Positions 38,813 to 47,640 of a stretch of DNA of 64,000 nucleotides are shown here, in pieces; position 1 is the stretch's first letter; every line of letters begins with the position of its first letter. The stretch comes from Dokdonia sp. Hel_I_53 (GTDB lineage Bacteria; Bacteroidota; Bacteroidia; Flavobacteriales; Flavobacteriaceae). The position numbers were made by a program, and so were the translations under genes. The notes under the pieces are model-generated. The model ran no database searches. It was not told where the DNA came from and was given only the letters and a program-made list of their open reading frames with translations. Where the stretch lies: positions 1,693,001 through 1,757,000 of the forward strand of contig NZ_VISL01000001.1 in NCBI RefSeq assembly GCF_007827465.1, given 5' to 3'.

Positions 38813-39427
38813 TCATTCTATATTCTTAATTTCTTCGGAAGAGCCTATTTCTAGGGCACTATAATCTAGATTCCACCCTATAGTCTCAACCAATTTTTGC
38901 ATTAACTGTACAGTTTCTAATGCCTGCTTTTTGGCTTCATTATACAATCCACTCTGAGGTATCTTATCCTTTATGTGTTGTTTTGCCTCACGATTAATTT
39001 CTGTAAGATCTGTACTCGTAAAAGGATTTGCCCAGCCTTCTTTTTTATCATAATATTTAAAATCTGTTTCTACAGAAAGGAGTTCGGGCTCTGGGAAGTC
39101 GTAAAGAACAATCGTTCTTTTCTTATCGTTTGCTTCCATTTTTATCTTTGTTAGATCAAAACCTATATGTGCTTTTGCATCTATCAATACAATAGCCTTT
39201 TTTGATCCTAACAAAAGATTCATCCATTTATTCTTGAGGCTTTCATAGTGGTAAATTTCAGCAAAATCACCTTCTACGGTAATAAATTTACATACAGTAC
39301 GTATACGCTCCATAAGTACAACAGATTGCTTCTCTACATCTTTAGATTTTGATGAGCTAGAAAACCATCTATATATAAAGAAAGCGACAACAGCTCCAAT
39401 GGCTAACCCTATAAATAATTCTTCCAT
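38813..39427 (-). CDS. DUF4230 membrane-anchored protein
   Basis: A 204-residue protein with an N-terminal membrane segment (about 5-22, FIGLAIGAVVAFFIYRWF) and a domain like DUF4230 (VCKFITVEGDFAEIYHYE; KKAIVLIDAKAHIGFDLTKI; YDFPEPELLSVETDFKYYDKKEGWANPFTSTDLTEINREAK). No known function. It is preceded on the same strand by an outer-membrane-linked gene, with a palindrome copy between them. Confidence 0.8.
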   Translation of the reverse strand: MEELFIGLAIGAVVAFFIYRWFSSSSKSKDVEKQSVVLMERIRTVCKFITVEGDFAEIYHYESLKNKWMNLLLGSKKAIVLIDAKAHIGFDLTKIKMEANDKKRTIVLYDFPEPELLSVETDFKYYDKKEGWANPFTSTDLTEINREAKQHIKDKIPQSGLYNEAKKQALETVQLMQKLVETIGWNLDYSALEIGSSEEIKNIE

Positions 39428-39526
39428 ACTGTAAAGATACCATTATGATCGATTTATTTATTGCAATTACTTGCCTACATCTACAAGTTAAGTTGTTGTA
39501 TACACTAGAAAATAGTTTTTAGAATA

Positions 39527-39542
39527 CGCTTTCGCGAAAGCG
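39527..39542. repeat. 16-bp palindrome, copy 13 (intergenic)
   Basis: An exact copy, 20-bp extended form at 39525-39544, immediately after the stop codon of the 500-residue gene and 99 bases before the DUF4230 gene. Confidence 0.97.
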
Positions 39543-39549
39543 TACTATT

Positions 39550-41052
39550 TTATTTTACAACCTTGAATTTTTGAATTGCTGAGTTAGGTTCTATTACGGT
39601 GTGATCTTCCCAAAAATTAGGATCATAGGCTGAGAGGTAAGTGGCCTCAACATCCTTACTATCAGTTGAGGATTTATAAATCTCTTCTGTAATTGCAGCT
39701 GTATGAAAGACTACAAATTCTGACTTTGAAGTGGCTGTAATTTTAAAATCAATATTTAGATCAAGTTCATTCTGCTTGCGACGTCCTTTTACGTGTTTGT
39801 TTTTCTCAATAACGGTAAGTGGTCTATCTACCATCATCTCGACACCACGTTCTAATTCCATATAGGCAAGTGCATATCCTCCATTTTTGTTTTTTGTAAA
39901 CATTGAAGTGCCTTTATAAACAATATCTCTATACCCTATACCAAATAGCTTTAGTCCATAGAGCTTTTTGATGTTATGAAAATCCAATCTCATGATGGCA
40001 AAATCATCTGTATTCACATAGATTGTTCCAGAAAAATCCTTAGAGCCCTTAGGCTTAAAAGACAATACATATACGATGTCCTCTCCCATAGAAGTGATGG
40101 CTGTTTGAGTAAATTCATACCGATTTGATTTTTGTAAGAAATCTAGCTTTGAATCTTCTTGAAAAAAGAGCTCTTTGTACAATCTACTAATTCCACTTTT
40201 TACGCTCGAAGTAATATCCTGTATTGTCGGGTCTTCTCCAGCTTTTAAATGTATACCAGCCGTTGTGTCTTGAGGATTATCATCCTCATTAATCTCACTT
40301 ATAGGAATTTTCTCACTTAACCAACCAGACTTAATTTTTAAATATGAATCTGGCTTAACATTCTCTTTAAAAATTTTCTCTAACCGTTTACCAAATCCTT
40401 CAAAAGACACATCCTTACTTTTGTCATAGAGTTTTGCTGCTTTAGCTACATGTATTTTTTGATCATTATAGTTTCCATACAACGTCCCTACAGACTCACT
40501 ATAATATTCTGATGCGCGAGGTATTTGTCTCACTATACTATCTATGAGTTCTTTATCAAGTTCCTTTATTGTAGATTTTTTAAAATCTACTTTTACCTTA
40601 TTCACCTCATTACTCAATGTTTGCCTAAAGAAGAGCTTTTGACTTGTATATTGTGAGGGATAATTCTTAGAAAGATTTTCCTCAACCTTTTCTATTATTT
40701 CTTCTGGATTTAATTTTTGAGTTGTTAAAAAGACATTATCAAGCTCATTAAACTTTTCATTTAATGTTAAAATGGTATCGGTAGCCTGTACTGGATATAA
40801 ACTAAGTTTATGGTACCCCATAGATGAGATAAAGATTGAGTCTTTTAATTTTTCGAGCTGCTTATTTCCTATGGAGAATACACCCTCTTCATTTGTAATC
40901 GTCCCACTATTTGATGAAAGTTGAACTGTAGCATATGGAATAGGTTCCCCCGTTTGAGCACTTACAACAGTTGCCGTATAAGATTGAGCAATTAGAGAAG
41001 AACTAACCAATAAAAATATGAAATAGGTAATGTATTTAAGTAATGATGTCAT
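39550..41052 (-). CDS. Carboxypeptidase-like regulatory domain envelope protein
   Basis: A 500-residue exported protein. A signal peptide ends near SLIAQ. A carboxypeptidase-regulatory-like beta sandwich (about 22-95: VVSAQTGEPIPYATVQLSSNSGTITNEEGVFSI) is followed by a long alpha/beta region I cannot name. Its late strands (VLSFKPKGSKDFSGTIYVNTDDFAIMRLDFHN) resemble outer-membrane-associated DUF5686-like proteins. Not itself a TonB receptor: no plug or barrel is seen. The substrate or partner is unknown. Confidence 0.78.
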   Translation of the reverse strand: MTSLLKYITYFIFLLVSSSLIAQSYTATVVSAQTGEPIPYATVQLSSNSGTITNEEGVFSIGNKQLEKLKDSIFISSMGYHKLSLYPVQATDTILTLNEKFNELDNVFLTTQKLNPEEIIEKVEENLSKNYPSQYTSQKLFFRQTLSNEVNKVKVDFKKSTIKELDKELIDSIVRQIPRASEYYSESVGTLYGNYNDQKIHVAKAAKLYDKSKDVSFEGFGKRLEKIFKENVKPDSYLKIKSGWLSEKIPISEINEDDNPQDTTAGIHLKAGEDPTIQDITSSVKSGISRLYKELFFQEDSKLDFLQKSNRYEFTQTAITSMGEDIVYVLSFKPKGSKDFSGTIYVNTDDFAIMRLDFHNIKKLYGLKLFGIGYRDIVYKGTSMFTKNKNGGYALAYMELERGVEMMVDRPLTVIEKNKHVKGRRKQNELDLNIDFKITATSKSEFVVFHTAAITEEIYKSSTDSKDVEATYLSAYDPNFWEDHTVIEPNSAIQKFKVVK

Positions 41053-41137
41053 CTTATTTGTTTTAAACTAAGACGACAATAAATCCCAAAAGGTTGTTTG
41101 AAGTTTTAATAAAAACTAAAATGAGACGTTTATTTGA

Positions 41138-41287
41138 CTACTCTTGCGCTTTCATTTTTGCTTTGGCAGCTAGTAGTCTCTCACGACTAGCTTCTTTTTT
41201 TTCGCGCTCTTTCTTTTTCTTGCGCTTCATAAGTTTGGAATGCTTTGCTTTGTTTTTGGTGTTTTTTGGAGTTCCTTTTTTGGGCAT
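41138..41287 (-). CDS. 49-residue strongly basic small protein
   Basis: A short reading frame with ATG start and TAG stop, 49 residues. It starts MPKKGTPKNTKNKAKHSK and continues with Lys/Arg/Glu-rich helix and ends KAKMKAQE. About 40 percent of residues are Lys or Arg. The composition and clean ATG suggest a real, perhaps RNA- or ribosome-binding, small protein conserved in relatives. That is a guess from composition. It lies 23 bases downstream of the SH3 gene on the same strand, so it is probably in its operon. Confidence 0.65.
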   Translation of the reverse strand: MPKKGTPKNTKNKAKHSKLMKRKKKKEREKKEASRERLLAAKAKMKAQE

Positions 41288-41310
41288 TGTGATCGGTCTT
41301 TAAAATATGC

Positions 41311-41982
41311 TTATTCCTCTAGTTTTTTAAGGTACAAATCATAGACCCATCCCTGCACTCCATTCTCTCTGCGTACTTTCTCCCATTTAGGCACAACACT
41401 ATCTTGTGGGATCACCTCAACCCTTTCTCCCATTTTATCAAAAGTGTCAATGATTTCAGTCGACGTAGAAGGTCCAAATCTTAAGTTAACTCCATCTCCA
41501 GTGATCAATGCATCACCAAAAACAATAACCTCCTCTTTAACTTCTGCCTGTGTCTCTTCTGCTGCAATGGCTTCTTTCTCTCGGGTGTAATCTCGTTCCC
41601 ACAATCCAAATACTAATACACTTATCATAATAGCTACTGCCAATAAGCCTCCGTATAATTTGTAATGTTTCTTCTTTTTCTTACCGCGATTAATCACAGC
41701 ATTTGCCGCTGCTTCTTTTTTTGCGGCTACCTGAGCAGCTCGTTCTTTTTGAGCACTTACAAGTTCAAGACGTTTTTTTTCTTCAAATTCCTTGTATTGC
41801 CTTTCTTTCTCTGCCTCCCAACCTTCTTTAGTATATAATGTCCCACCTGCATCTTGATAGTAACCAGTAAATGTATCCTCAGCAGTTACAATACGTTCAA
41901 AAACACGACCATCTTCTTGTAGATAAAAACGATCTTCCTTTAAAGATTGTGACTTAATGATTTTCTTAAGTAATTCAGACAT
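41311..41982 (-). CDS. SH3-domain membrane protein
   Basis: A 223-residue protein: an N-terminal region with a Lys/Glu/Ala-rich coiled coil (about 55-110), one membrane helix (about 112-127, LLAVAIMISVLVFGLW), then a C-terminal bacterial SH3 domain (about 158-221, GDGVNLRFGPSTSTEIIDTF...GWVYDLYL). Such domains often bind peptidoglycan or partner proteins in the periplasm. It lies downstream of the thioredoxin gene, 185 bases apart, and upstream of the small basic protein gene. Confidence 0.85.
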   Translation of the reverse strand: MSELLKKIIKSQSLKEDRFYLQEDGRVFERIVTAEDTFTGYYQDAGGTLYTKEGWEAEKERQYKEFEEKKRLELVSAQKERAAQVAAKKEAAANAVINRGKKKKKHYKLYGGLLAVAIMISVLVFGLWERDYTREKEAIAAEETQAEVKEEVIVFGDALITGDGVNLRFGPSTSTEIIDTFDKMGERVEVIPQDSVVPKWEKVRRENGVQGWVYDLYLKKLEE

Positions 41983-42068
41983 TTAATTCCATTTTAAAGA
42001 GCAAGGTATTGCATTAATTAAAATAATCGTGTTGTGAAAATCTTAAAATAAATTGATCCTTACATATT

Positions 42069-42084
42069 CGCTTTCGCGAAAGCG
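42069..42084. repeat. 16-bp palindrome, copy 14 (intergenic)
   Basis: An exact copy in the gap between the thioredoxin and SH3-domain genes, 86 bases before the SH3 gene's ATG. Confidence 0.97.
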
Positions 42085-42167
42085 CTATAAGAAACAGTAC
42101 TGCTGAGATCAACTTTTAGTCCTTTATTTTTAAGAATTCTTAGTGCCTATTCAGTTTTTAGAAAGTA

Positions 42168-42467
42168 TTAGTGTGATGATTTAATGACGTTTATGAGTTC
42201 TTCTTTTTGTAACACACCAGATTGCCTCCAAACTTGTTTCCCATTTTTAAAGAGCAACATGGTAGGCACTCCTCTTACTTGATACTGAGTTGCAAGCGGC
42301 TGATTCTTATCAACATCAATCTTTATCACTTTTACGCTATCACCAAGCTCCTCTTTAACTGATGTGAGAATAGGAGTAAGCGCTTTGCATGGCCCACACC
42401 AGTCTGCAAAAAAGTCAACTAATACCGGTGTTTCTGAGTTTATAATTTCTGAAAAAGATGATTTCAT
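42168..42467 (-). CDS. trxA: Thioredoxin
   Basis: A 99-residue cytosolic thiol-disulfide reductase. It has the active-site motif WCGPC in VDFFADWCGPCKAL, the cis-Pro loop RGVPTMLLF, and the C-terminal helix. The length is a little short of the E. coli protein. No signal peptide. It may have its own promoter, as the 5' gap to the next gene is about 170 bases. Confidence 0.93.
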   Translation of the reverse strand: MKSSFSEIINSETPVLVDFFADWCGPCKALTPILTSVKEELGDSVKVIKIDVDKNQPLATQYQVRGVPTMLLFKNGKQVWRQSGVLQKEELINVIKSSH

Positions 42468-42634
42468 AACGATTCATTTAATGTGAAAACTGCATTTTAT
42501 CTCAAAGTATTAAATTCTAGAAAAGTGTAAAATCTGTTTTGCAATAATTAACAGTGTTAGGTTAAAGTTTTTTAATTTATATTTTAAAATCAATTACTAT
42601 CAGTACTTTGAAATGAATTTAAAAATGAAAACAG

Positions 42635-42784
42635 ATGAGTACACCAAAACCTAATCCAGAAAAGACGAGTAAGAAAGAACAGGCAATAAATCTTGAAGCT
42701 ACTCACGGAAAACAAATAAATCATCAGGTAAAAGATAAAATGGAATATCAACAACCAAGGGATAATCTAAAGCCAAACAACTAA
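42635..42784 (+). CDS. 49-residue polar small protein
   Basis: An ATG-started reading frame of 49 residues beginning MSTPKPNPEKTSKKEQ and ending NLKPNN, with no hydrophobic segment and many Lys, Asn, Gln. A strong terminator hairpin begins 4 bases after its stop codon, which supports it being transcribed and translated. Not recognised. It is convergent with acs. Confidence 0.55.
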   Translation: MSTPKPNPEKTSKKEQAINLEATHGKQINHQVKDKMEYQQPRDNLKPNN

Positions 42785-42788
42785 TATC

Positions 42789-42820
42789 AAAAACCTCGAA
42801 GAAATTTCTTCGAGGTTTTT
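42789..42820. terminator. Perfect bidirectional terminator before acs
   Basis: A perfect 32-bp inverted repeat (two 16-base arms with no loop on paper) with outer A/T-runs. It lies between the small protein gene and the acs stop codon. Confidence 0.88.
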
Positions 42821-44734
42821 TTATGATTTAATCGTATTGTCTATAATCTTTTCCACTACCTCAGGATTAAGCAATGTACTTATATCTCCTAGTTTACTTG
42901 TTTCTCCACTTGCAATTTTTCTTAAGATACGTCTCATTATTTTGCCTGATCGTGTTTTAGGCAAGCCTTCGGTAAATTGAATTTTATCCAGTTTTGCAAT
43001 TGGTCCCACACGCTCTGTAATAATTTGATTGATTTCTTTTCTTAAGTTGTCGTGATCACGCCCTTCACCAGTCTCTTTTAAAATCACATAACCGTACAAG
43101 GCGTTGCCTTTAATATCATGCGGAAATCCTACAATGGCACTTTCGGCTACAGCAGGGTGTTCATTGATTGCATCTTCTATAGGAGCTGTTCCTAGATTAT
43201 GGCCTGAAACGATAATTACATCATCTACTCTTCCAGTTATTCTATAAAATCCAGTAGCATCTCTCAAAGCTCCATCGCCGGTAAAGTACTTATCTTTATA
43301 AGCAGAAAAATAGGTTTCTACATATCTTTTATGGTTACCCCATATGGTTCTCGCCATGCTAGGCCAAGGATGTTTTATTGTAAGTCTACCTTCTACTTGA
43401 TTTCCTTTTAATTCCTCACCATTTTCATCCATCAATGCTGGTTGTATTCCTGGGAGCGGCAAGGTAGCAAAAGTTGGGATAGTAGGTGTTGCATAAGGAA
43501 TAGGGCTTATCATAATTCCTCCTGTTTCTGTTTGCCACCATGTATCAACAATGGGGCTTTTCTTTTTACCAATATTATCATTGTACCAGTGCCAAGCCTC
43601 TTCATTAATTGGCTCTCCTACAGTTCCTAAAATTTTCAAAGAGGAGAGATCATATTTTTCTACAAAATCAAGTTTTTCTTTTGCTAATGCTCTTATGGCA
43701 GTAGGAGCAGTATAAAATTGAGTGACTTGGTGTTTTTCAATAATGCTCCAAAATCTTCCCCAATCTGGATAGGTAGGAACACCTTCATACATAAGTGTAG
43801 TAGCTCCATTTGCTAGCGGTCCATAAACGATGTAACTGTGCCCAGTAATCCAACCTATATCTGCACTACACCAGTATATATCTTGATCACGATACTGAAA
43901 AACATTTTTAAAAGTGTACGCTGCATACACCATATAACCCCCCGTCGTATGAACCATACCTTTTGGCATTCCCGTTGAGCCAGAAGTATAGAGTATAAAT
44001 AGCTCATCTTCTGCATTCATAATAGTTGCAGGACAATCTGTAGACGCTTGTTCTAGCAAAGGTTGTAACCAGTAATCTCGGTCTGCAACCATTTTTACGG
44101 ATGATCGTATACGCTTGACTACAAGAACAGATGTAATACTCGGTGTATCAAGTAAAGCCTCATCTACAATGGGTTTAAGGTCAATTGTTTTGGCTCCTCT
44201 GTAAGAGCCATCACTTGTAATCACCATCTTGCAACTGGCATCGTTAATGCGTGTGCGCAATGCTGTAGCAGAAAAACCCGCAAAAACAACCGAATGAACA
44301 GCTCCTATTCTAGCACAGGCGAGTAAGGAAATCGCTAGCTCTGGAATCATAGGCAAATAAATGCATACACGATCCCCTTTTTTAACACCCTTATCCTTTA
44401 ATACGTTTGCAAATTTACATACTCGCTCGTGTAATTCTTTATAAGTAATATGTTGAGCAGACTCGTCTGGATCATTAGGTTCAAAAAGAATAGCAGTTTT
44501 GTCTGGATTTGTATATAAATGCCTATCAATACAGTTTTCTGTTATGTTGAGCTTCGCACCGTCAAACCATTTAACTTTATGACTTTCTTTATTCCATTTT
44601 AAAACCTCATCCCATCGTTTGCGCCACACAAAATTTTCTTCGGCGATTTCTTCCCAGAACTGCTCGGGATTATCTACAGATTTTCGGTAGACTTGAAAAT
44701 ATTCTTCTAATCCTTTGATATGGTAATTACTCAT
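42821..44734 (-). CDS. acs: Acetyl-CoA synthetase
   Basis: Makes acetyl-CoA from acetate, CoA and ATP via acetyl-AMP. The 637-residue length is typical. It has the AMP-binding P-loop YTSGSTGMPKG, the acyl-binding segment WWQTETGG, YFTGDGA, and the C-terminal catalytic lysine in LPKTRSGKIMRR. That lysine is the site of regulatory acetylation in known homologues. It is divergent from ssb across a 389-base gap. Confidence 0.97.
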   Translation of the reverse strand: MSNYHIKGLEEYFQVYRKSVDNPEQFWEEIAEENFVWRKRWDEVLKWNKESHKVKWFDGAKLNITENCIDRHLYTNPDKTAILFEPNDPDESAQHITYKELHERVCKFANVLKDKGVKKGDRVCIYLPMIPELAISLLACARIGAVHSVVFAGFSATALRTRINDASCKMVITSDGSYRGAKTIDLKPIVDEALLDTPSITSVLVVKRIRSSVKMVADRDYWLQPLLEQASTDCPATIMNAEDELFILYTSGSTGMPKGMVHTTGGYMVYAAYTFKNVFQYRDQDIYWCSADIGWITGHSYIVYGPLANGATTLMYEGVPTYPDWGRFWSIIEKHQVTQFYTAPTAIRALAKEKLDFVEKYDLSSLKILGTVGEPINEEAWHWYNDNIGKKKSPIVDTWWQTETGGIMISPIPYATPTIPTFATLPLPGIQPALMDENGEELKGNQVEGRLTIKHPWPSMARTIWGNHKRYVETYFSAYKDKYFTGDGALRDATGFYRITGRVDDVIIVSGHNLGTAPIEDAINEHPAVAESAIVGFPHDIKGNALYGYVILKETGEGRDHDNLRKEINQIITERVGPIAKLDKIQFTEGLPKTRSGKIMRRILRKIASGETSKLGDISTLLNPEVVEKIIDNTIKS

Positions 44735-44832
44735 GTTCTTGAAAACTTATTTGTGGAGAAAAGATACATAATAAAGAAGTTTGATAGGGAACGAATGCAA
44801 ATAATATTCTAAATGAATCATTATTTTGAGCT

Positions 44833-44848
44833 CGCTTTCGCGAAAGCG
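44833..44848. repeat. 16-bp palindrome, copy 15 (intergenic acs/ssb)
   Basis: An exact copy in the divergent regulatory region, 98 bases upstream of the acs ATG. Confidence 0.97.
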
Positions 44849-44904
44849 TAACATTTAAAACTTAATCCGTAATAATATGTAACCTAATGATATTCAGTTT
44901 TTTA

Positions 44905-44973
44905 AAAACGCTGCAAACGACAACAAGTATTTACAAACGACTATAAACGATAGTAAACACGTAGCAACCGACT
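44905..44973. repeat. 10-bp-phased AAACGA-like short repeats
   Basis: AAACGA occurs at 44915, 44935 and 44945. Degenerate versions (AAAACG, TAAACAC, GCAACCGAC) fill the phase before and after. The steps of 10 or 20 bases equal one or two helical turns, which could place bound protein on one face of the DNA. Confidence 0.5.
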
Positions 44974-45123
44974 AATTTTTGAGAGCTGACGCATATTTGC
45001 AGTGCTCTAAATAAGTACTCGATTAAATAAGGGTACAGAACAACTTAAATTTCTCAAGATAGACTTGGGAACGTATATAAATTAATTTGGCAGGCATAAC
45101 CTGCTCAAGAAAAACTTATTATT

Positions 45124-45462
45124 ATGAATGCATTACGTAACAAAGTACAGTTAATTGGTAGATTAGGTCAAGATCCAGAAATCACCACCTTTCCTGATGG
45201 CAACAAAATTGCAAAGTTCTCTATGGCCACAGATGATTCTTACAAAGACAAAAATGGTCAAAAAATAGAGCGTGCATACTGGCACAATATTGTGGTAAGA
45301 GGCGGTCTTGTAAAGGTTGTAGAAAGCTATGTACAAAAAGGACAAGAAATAGCCGTTGAAGGTAAACTCACAAACCGCTCGTGGGAAGATAAAGATGGAA
45401 TCAAAAGATACATGACAGAGATCGTATGTAATGAGCTACTCATGCTAAGTAAAAACAATTAA
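45124..45462 (+). CDS. ssb: Single-stranded DNA-binding protein, short form
   Basis: Binds single-stranded DNA in replication and repair. The 112 residues are essentially one OB fold: NKVQLIGRLGQDPEI, GNKIAKFSMATDDSY, AYWHNIVVRGGL, QKGQEIAVEGKLTNRSW. The usual disordered tail and acidic tip (DDxPF) that recruit partners are absent, so this is a short paralogue; a second, longer SSB probably exists elsewhere in the genome. It is followed by a terminator and then recQ. Confidence 0.93.
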   Translation: MNALRNKVQLIGRLGQDPEITTFPDGNKIAKFSMATDDSYKDKNGQKIERAYWHNIVVRGGLVKVVESYVQKGQEIAVEGKLTNRSWEDKDGIKRYMTEIVCNELLMLSKNN

Positions 45463-45481
45463 GGAGTCTTTAATTTTGCTT

Positions 45482-45510
45482 AAAAGGCGTTCATTTGAGC
45501 GCCTTTTTTT
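45482..45510 (+). terminator. Terminator after ssb
   Basis: AAAAGGCG pairs with CGCCTTTT, with further inner pairing and a run of seven T. It is 20 bases after the ssb stop codon. Confidence 0.82.
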
Positions 45511-45534
45511 ATTTGCTATTTATAACTTCGCAAC

Positions 45535-47625
45535 ATGGTTGAAACGCAAGAATTGAAGTCTTTATTAAAAACGAATTTTGGTTATGATAACTTTCGTCCC
45601 AACCAGCAGGAAATTATAGAATCTGTTTGTGCTGGAAATGATGCATTAGTGATTATGCCTACCGGTGGTGGTAAATCTATGTGTTTTCAATTGCCTGCAG
45701 TCGCAATGGAAGGTACAACCCTTGTCATATCTCCACTCATTGCGTTAATGAAAGATCAAGTAGATGCACTTCAAGCAAACGGAATTAAGGCTGCCTATTA
45801 CAATAGTACGCAACCTGCAGATGAGATTCAAGAGGTTATAGAAAATCTTGATGATGGTCAACTAGATCTTATTTATGTTGCTCCAGAGAGTTTACAATTA
45901 TTAGATCCGCATCTTACAACCGCAAAAATTAACCTTATCGCTATAGATGAAGCGCATTGTATTTCTTCTTGGGGACACGACTTTAGACCTGCATACACCC
46001 AACTAGGCTACCTAAAAAATAAATTACCTGACACTCCGCTTATAGCACTCACGGCTACTGCAGATAAGTCAACACAAGATGATATTGCAGATCAGTTAGG
46101 TATTGCGCATGCAAAAAAATATATCTCATCTTTTGACAGACCTAACTTATATCTTGATGTGCGACCTGGTCAAAAGCGTAATGAGCAAATTCTCAAATTT
46201 CTTAATAAACGACCTTTCGAAAGCGGAATCATCTATTGTCTGAGTAGAAAAAGTACCGAGCAACTTGCTGCAAAATTGAATGCCAAAGGCTTTCAAGCAA
46301 AAGCTTATCATGCTGGCATGAATGCAGAAGAACGCAGCAAAGTGCAAGAGCGCTTTATAAATGATAAAACACCCATCATCGTTGCCACCATCGCCTTCGG
46401 GATGGGGATAGATAAGAGCAATGTTCGCTGGGTAATTCACTATAACATGCCTAAAAATCTCGAAGGGTATTATCAAGAAATAGGTCGAGCTGGACGTGAT
46501 GGTCTGCCTGCGCATACACTCCTTTTTTATAGCTATGCAGATACGATTATGCTACGCAAGTTTATAGAAAACGCACAAAATGCAGATTACCAAATTGCAA
46601 AGTTAGAACGCATGCAACAGTATGCAGAGGCGCTGAGTTGTAGGCGCAAAGTCCTCATTCAGTATTTTGGCGAATATCTTTTAGAAGACTGCGGAAATTG
46701 TGATATCTGTAAAAACAAACCCGAATATTTTGACGGAACCATTCTTGCTCAAAAAGTACTTTCTGGAGTTGCCAGAATGCAGGAGCAAGAAGCAATGGGT
46801 ACCGTAATAGATGTGCTACGTGGTTCACAAAACTCACAAGTGTTTGAAAAAGGCTATCAAAACATAAAAACTTATGGCATCGCTAGTGATGTTTCTTGGC
46901 GTGATTTGCAACAGTACATCATACAGATGATTAATCAGGGATTGTTGGAAATACGCTTTCGCGAAAGCGGAAGATTACTTCTCACCCCACTAGCAAATGA
47001 AGTATTATTCAATGGTAAAAAGATTGAACTAGCTCGACTTACACAACCAAAAGTTGAAGAAGTCAAAACTAAAAAACTCAAAAAACCAAAAGGAACACTC
47101 TTTGAAAAGCTAAGAGAATTACGAAGCGAACTAGCGAGAGATGCAAATGTACCTGCCTATGTTATCTTTTCTGACGCAAGTCTTAAAGACATGGAAGATC
47201 AAGAACCTACCACTCCAACAGCGTTTTTAGAGATAAGCGGTGTAGGGCAATCTAAAATGGAAAAATATGCTGCAGATTTTATTGAATTGATAAAATCACA
47301 CGTCAAAACACCTAAAAAGAAATCTGGAGATACTGTTTATGAAACAAAGTCTTTGATTGATCAGGGTTATAATCTAGAAGAGATTGCGGAACAACGTAAT
47401 CTTACTTTAGGTACGATCTACAATCATCTTATCAAGCTGCATGAAGAAGGTATGGAAGTAGACTATTTTCAATTCATATCAGCAGGTGAGGTAAAGCAAA
47501 TTAACAGTGCTACAACTAAAGTAGAAGATCCTGAAAAGCTGAAAGATTATTTCAATTTTTTCGAAGAGCAAATTCCATATTGGAAGCTTAGATTAGCATT
47601 ATATGTCAACAAACTTGAAAACTAA
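45535..47625 (+). CDS. recQ: ATP-dependent DNA helicase RecQ
   Basis: A 3'-5' DNA helicase for recombination and repair. The 696 residues contain motif I MPTGGGKSM, DEAH box AIDEAHCISSWGHDFRP, and motif VI QEIGRAGRDG. A zinc-binding region (CRRKVLIQYFGE...CGNCDIC), a winged-helix RQC domain (about 405-500), an HRDC domain (about 520-600) and a C-terminal helix-turn-helix (EEIAEQRNLTLGTIYNHL) follow. A palindrome copy encodes RFRES at 474-478, in the wing of the RQC domain. A typical and confident member. Confidence 0.96.
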   Translation: MVETQELKSLLKTNFGYDNFRPNQQEIIESVCAGNDALVIMPTGGGKSMCFQLPAVAMEGTTLVISPLIALMKDQVDALQANGIKAAYYNSTQPADEIQEVIENLDDGQLDLIYVAPESLQLLDPHLTTAKINLIAIDEAHCISSWGHDFRPAYTQLGYLKNKLPDTPLIALTATADKSTQDDIADQLGIAHAKKYISSFDRPNLYLDVRPGQKRNEQILKFLNKRPFESGIIYCLSRKSTEQLAAKLNAKGFQAKAYHAGMNAEERSKVQERFINDKTPIIVATIAFGMGIDKSNVRWVIHYNMPKNLEGYYQEIGRAGRDGLPAHTLLFYSYADTIMLRKFIENAQNADYQIAKLERMQQYAEALSCRRKVLIQYFGEYLLEDCGNCDICKNKPEYFDGTILAQKVLSGVARMQEQEAMGTVIDVLRGSQNSQVFEKGYQNIKTYGIASDVSWRDLQQYIIQMINQGLLEIRFRESGRLLLTPLANEVLFNGKKIELARLTQPKVEEVKTKKLKKPKGTLFEKLRELRSELARDANVPAYVIFSDASLKDMEDQEPTTPTAFLEISGVGQSKMEKYAADFIELIKSHVKTPKKKSGDTVYETKSLIDQGYNLEEIAEQRNLTLGTIYNHLIKLHEEGMEVDYFQFISAGEVKQINSATTKVEDPEKLKDYFNFFEEQIPYWKLRLALYVNKLEN
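46954..46969. repeat. 16-bp palindrome, copy 16 (recQ, RFRES)
   Basis: An exact copy within the RQC winged-helix domain, encoding residues 474-478 (IRFRESGR). A wing loop is expected there. Confidence 0.97.
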
Positions 47626-47640
47626 GTTTAGTGTACATCT

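Larger units (their letters stand above)
44735..45123. other. Divergent acs/ssb intergenic region
   Basis: This 389-base gene-free stretch holds one palindrome copy (44833-44848) and a group of 10-bp-phased AAACGA-like repeats (about 44905-44973). It presumably carries the acs and ssb promoters; no clean TAnnTTTG is seen for either. TTAATTTG at 45082-45089 is the nearest match upstream of ssb. No open reading frame is convincing here. Confidence 0.5.

Noticed and set aside
41094..41303. A 69-codon open frame on the plus strand over the small basic gene
   Set aside because: It is the antisense of the Lys-rich gene, so it reads as Phe/Leu/Ser-rich and only looks like a membrane protein.
46213..46226. 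A near-match to the palindrome (CCTTTCGAAAGCGG) in recQ
   Set aside because: The central CG is missing and the encoded RPFESGI is a normal part of the conserved region before the SGIIYC motif in RecQ proteins, so it is probably coincidence.
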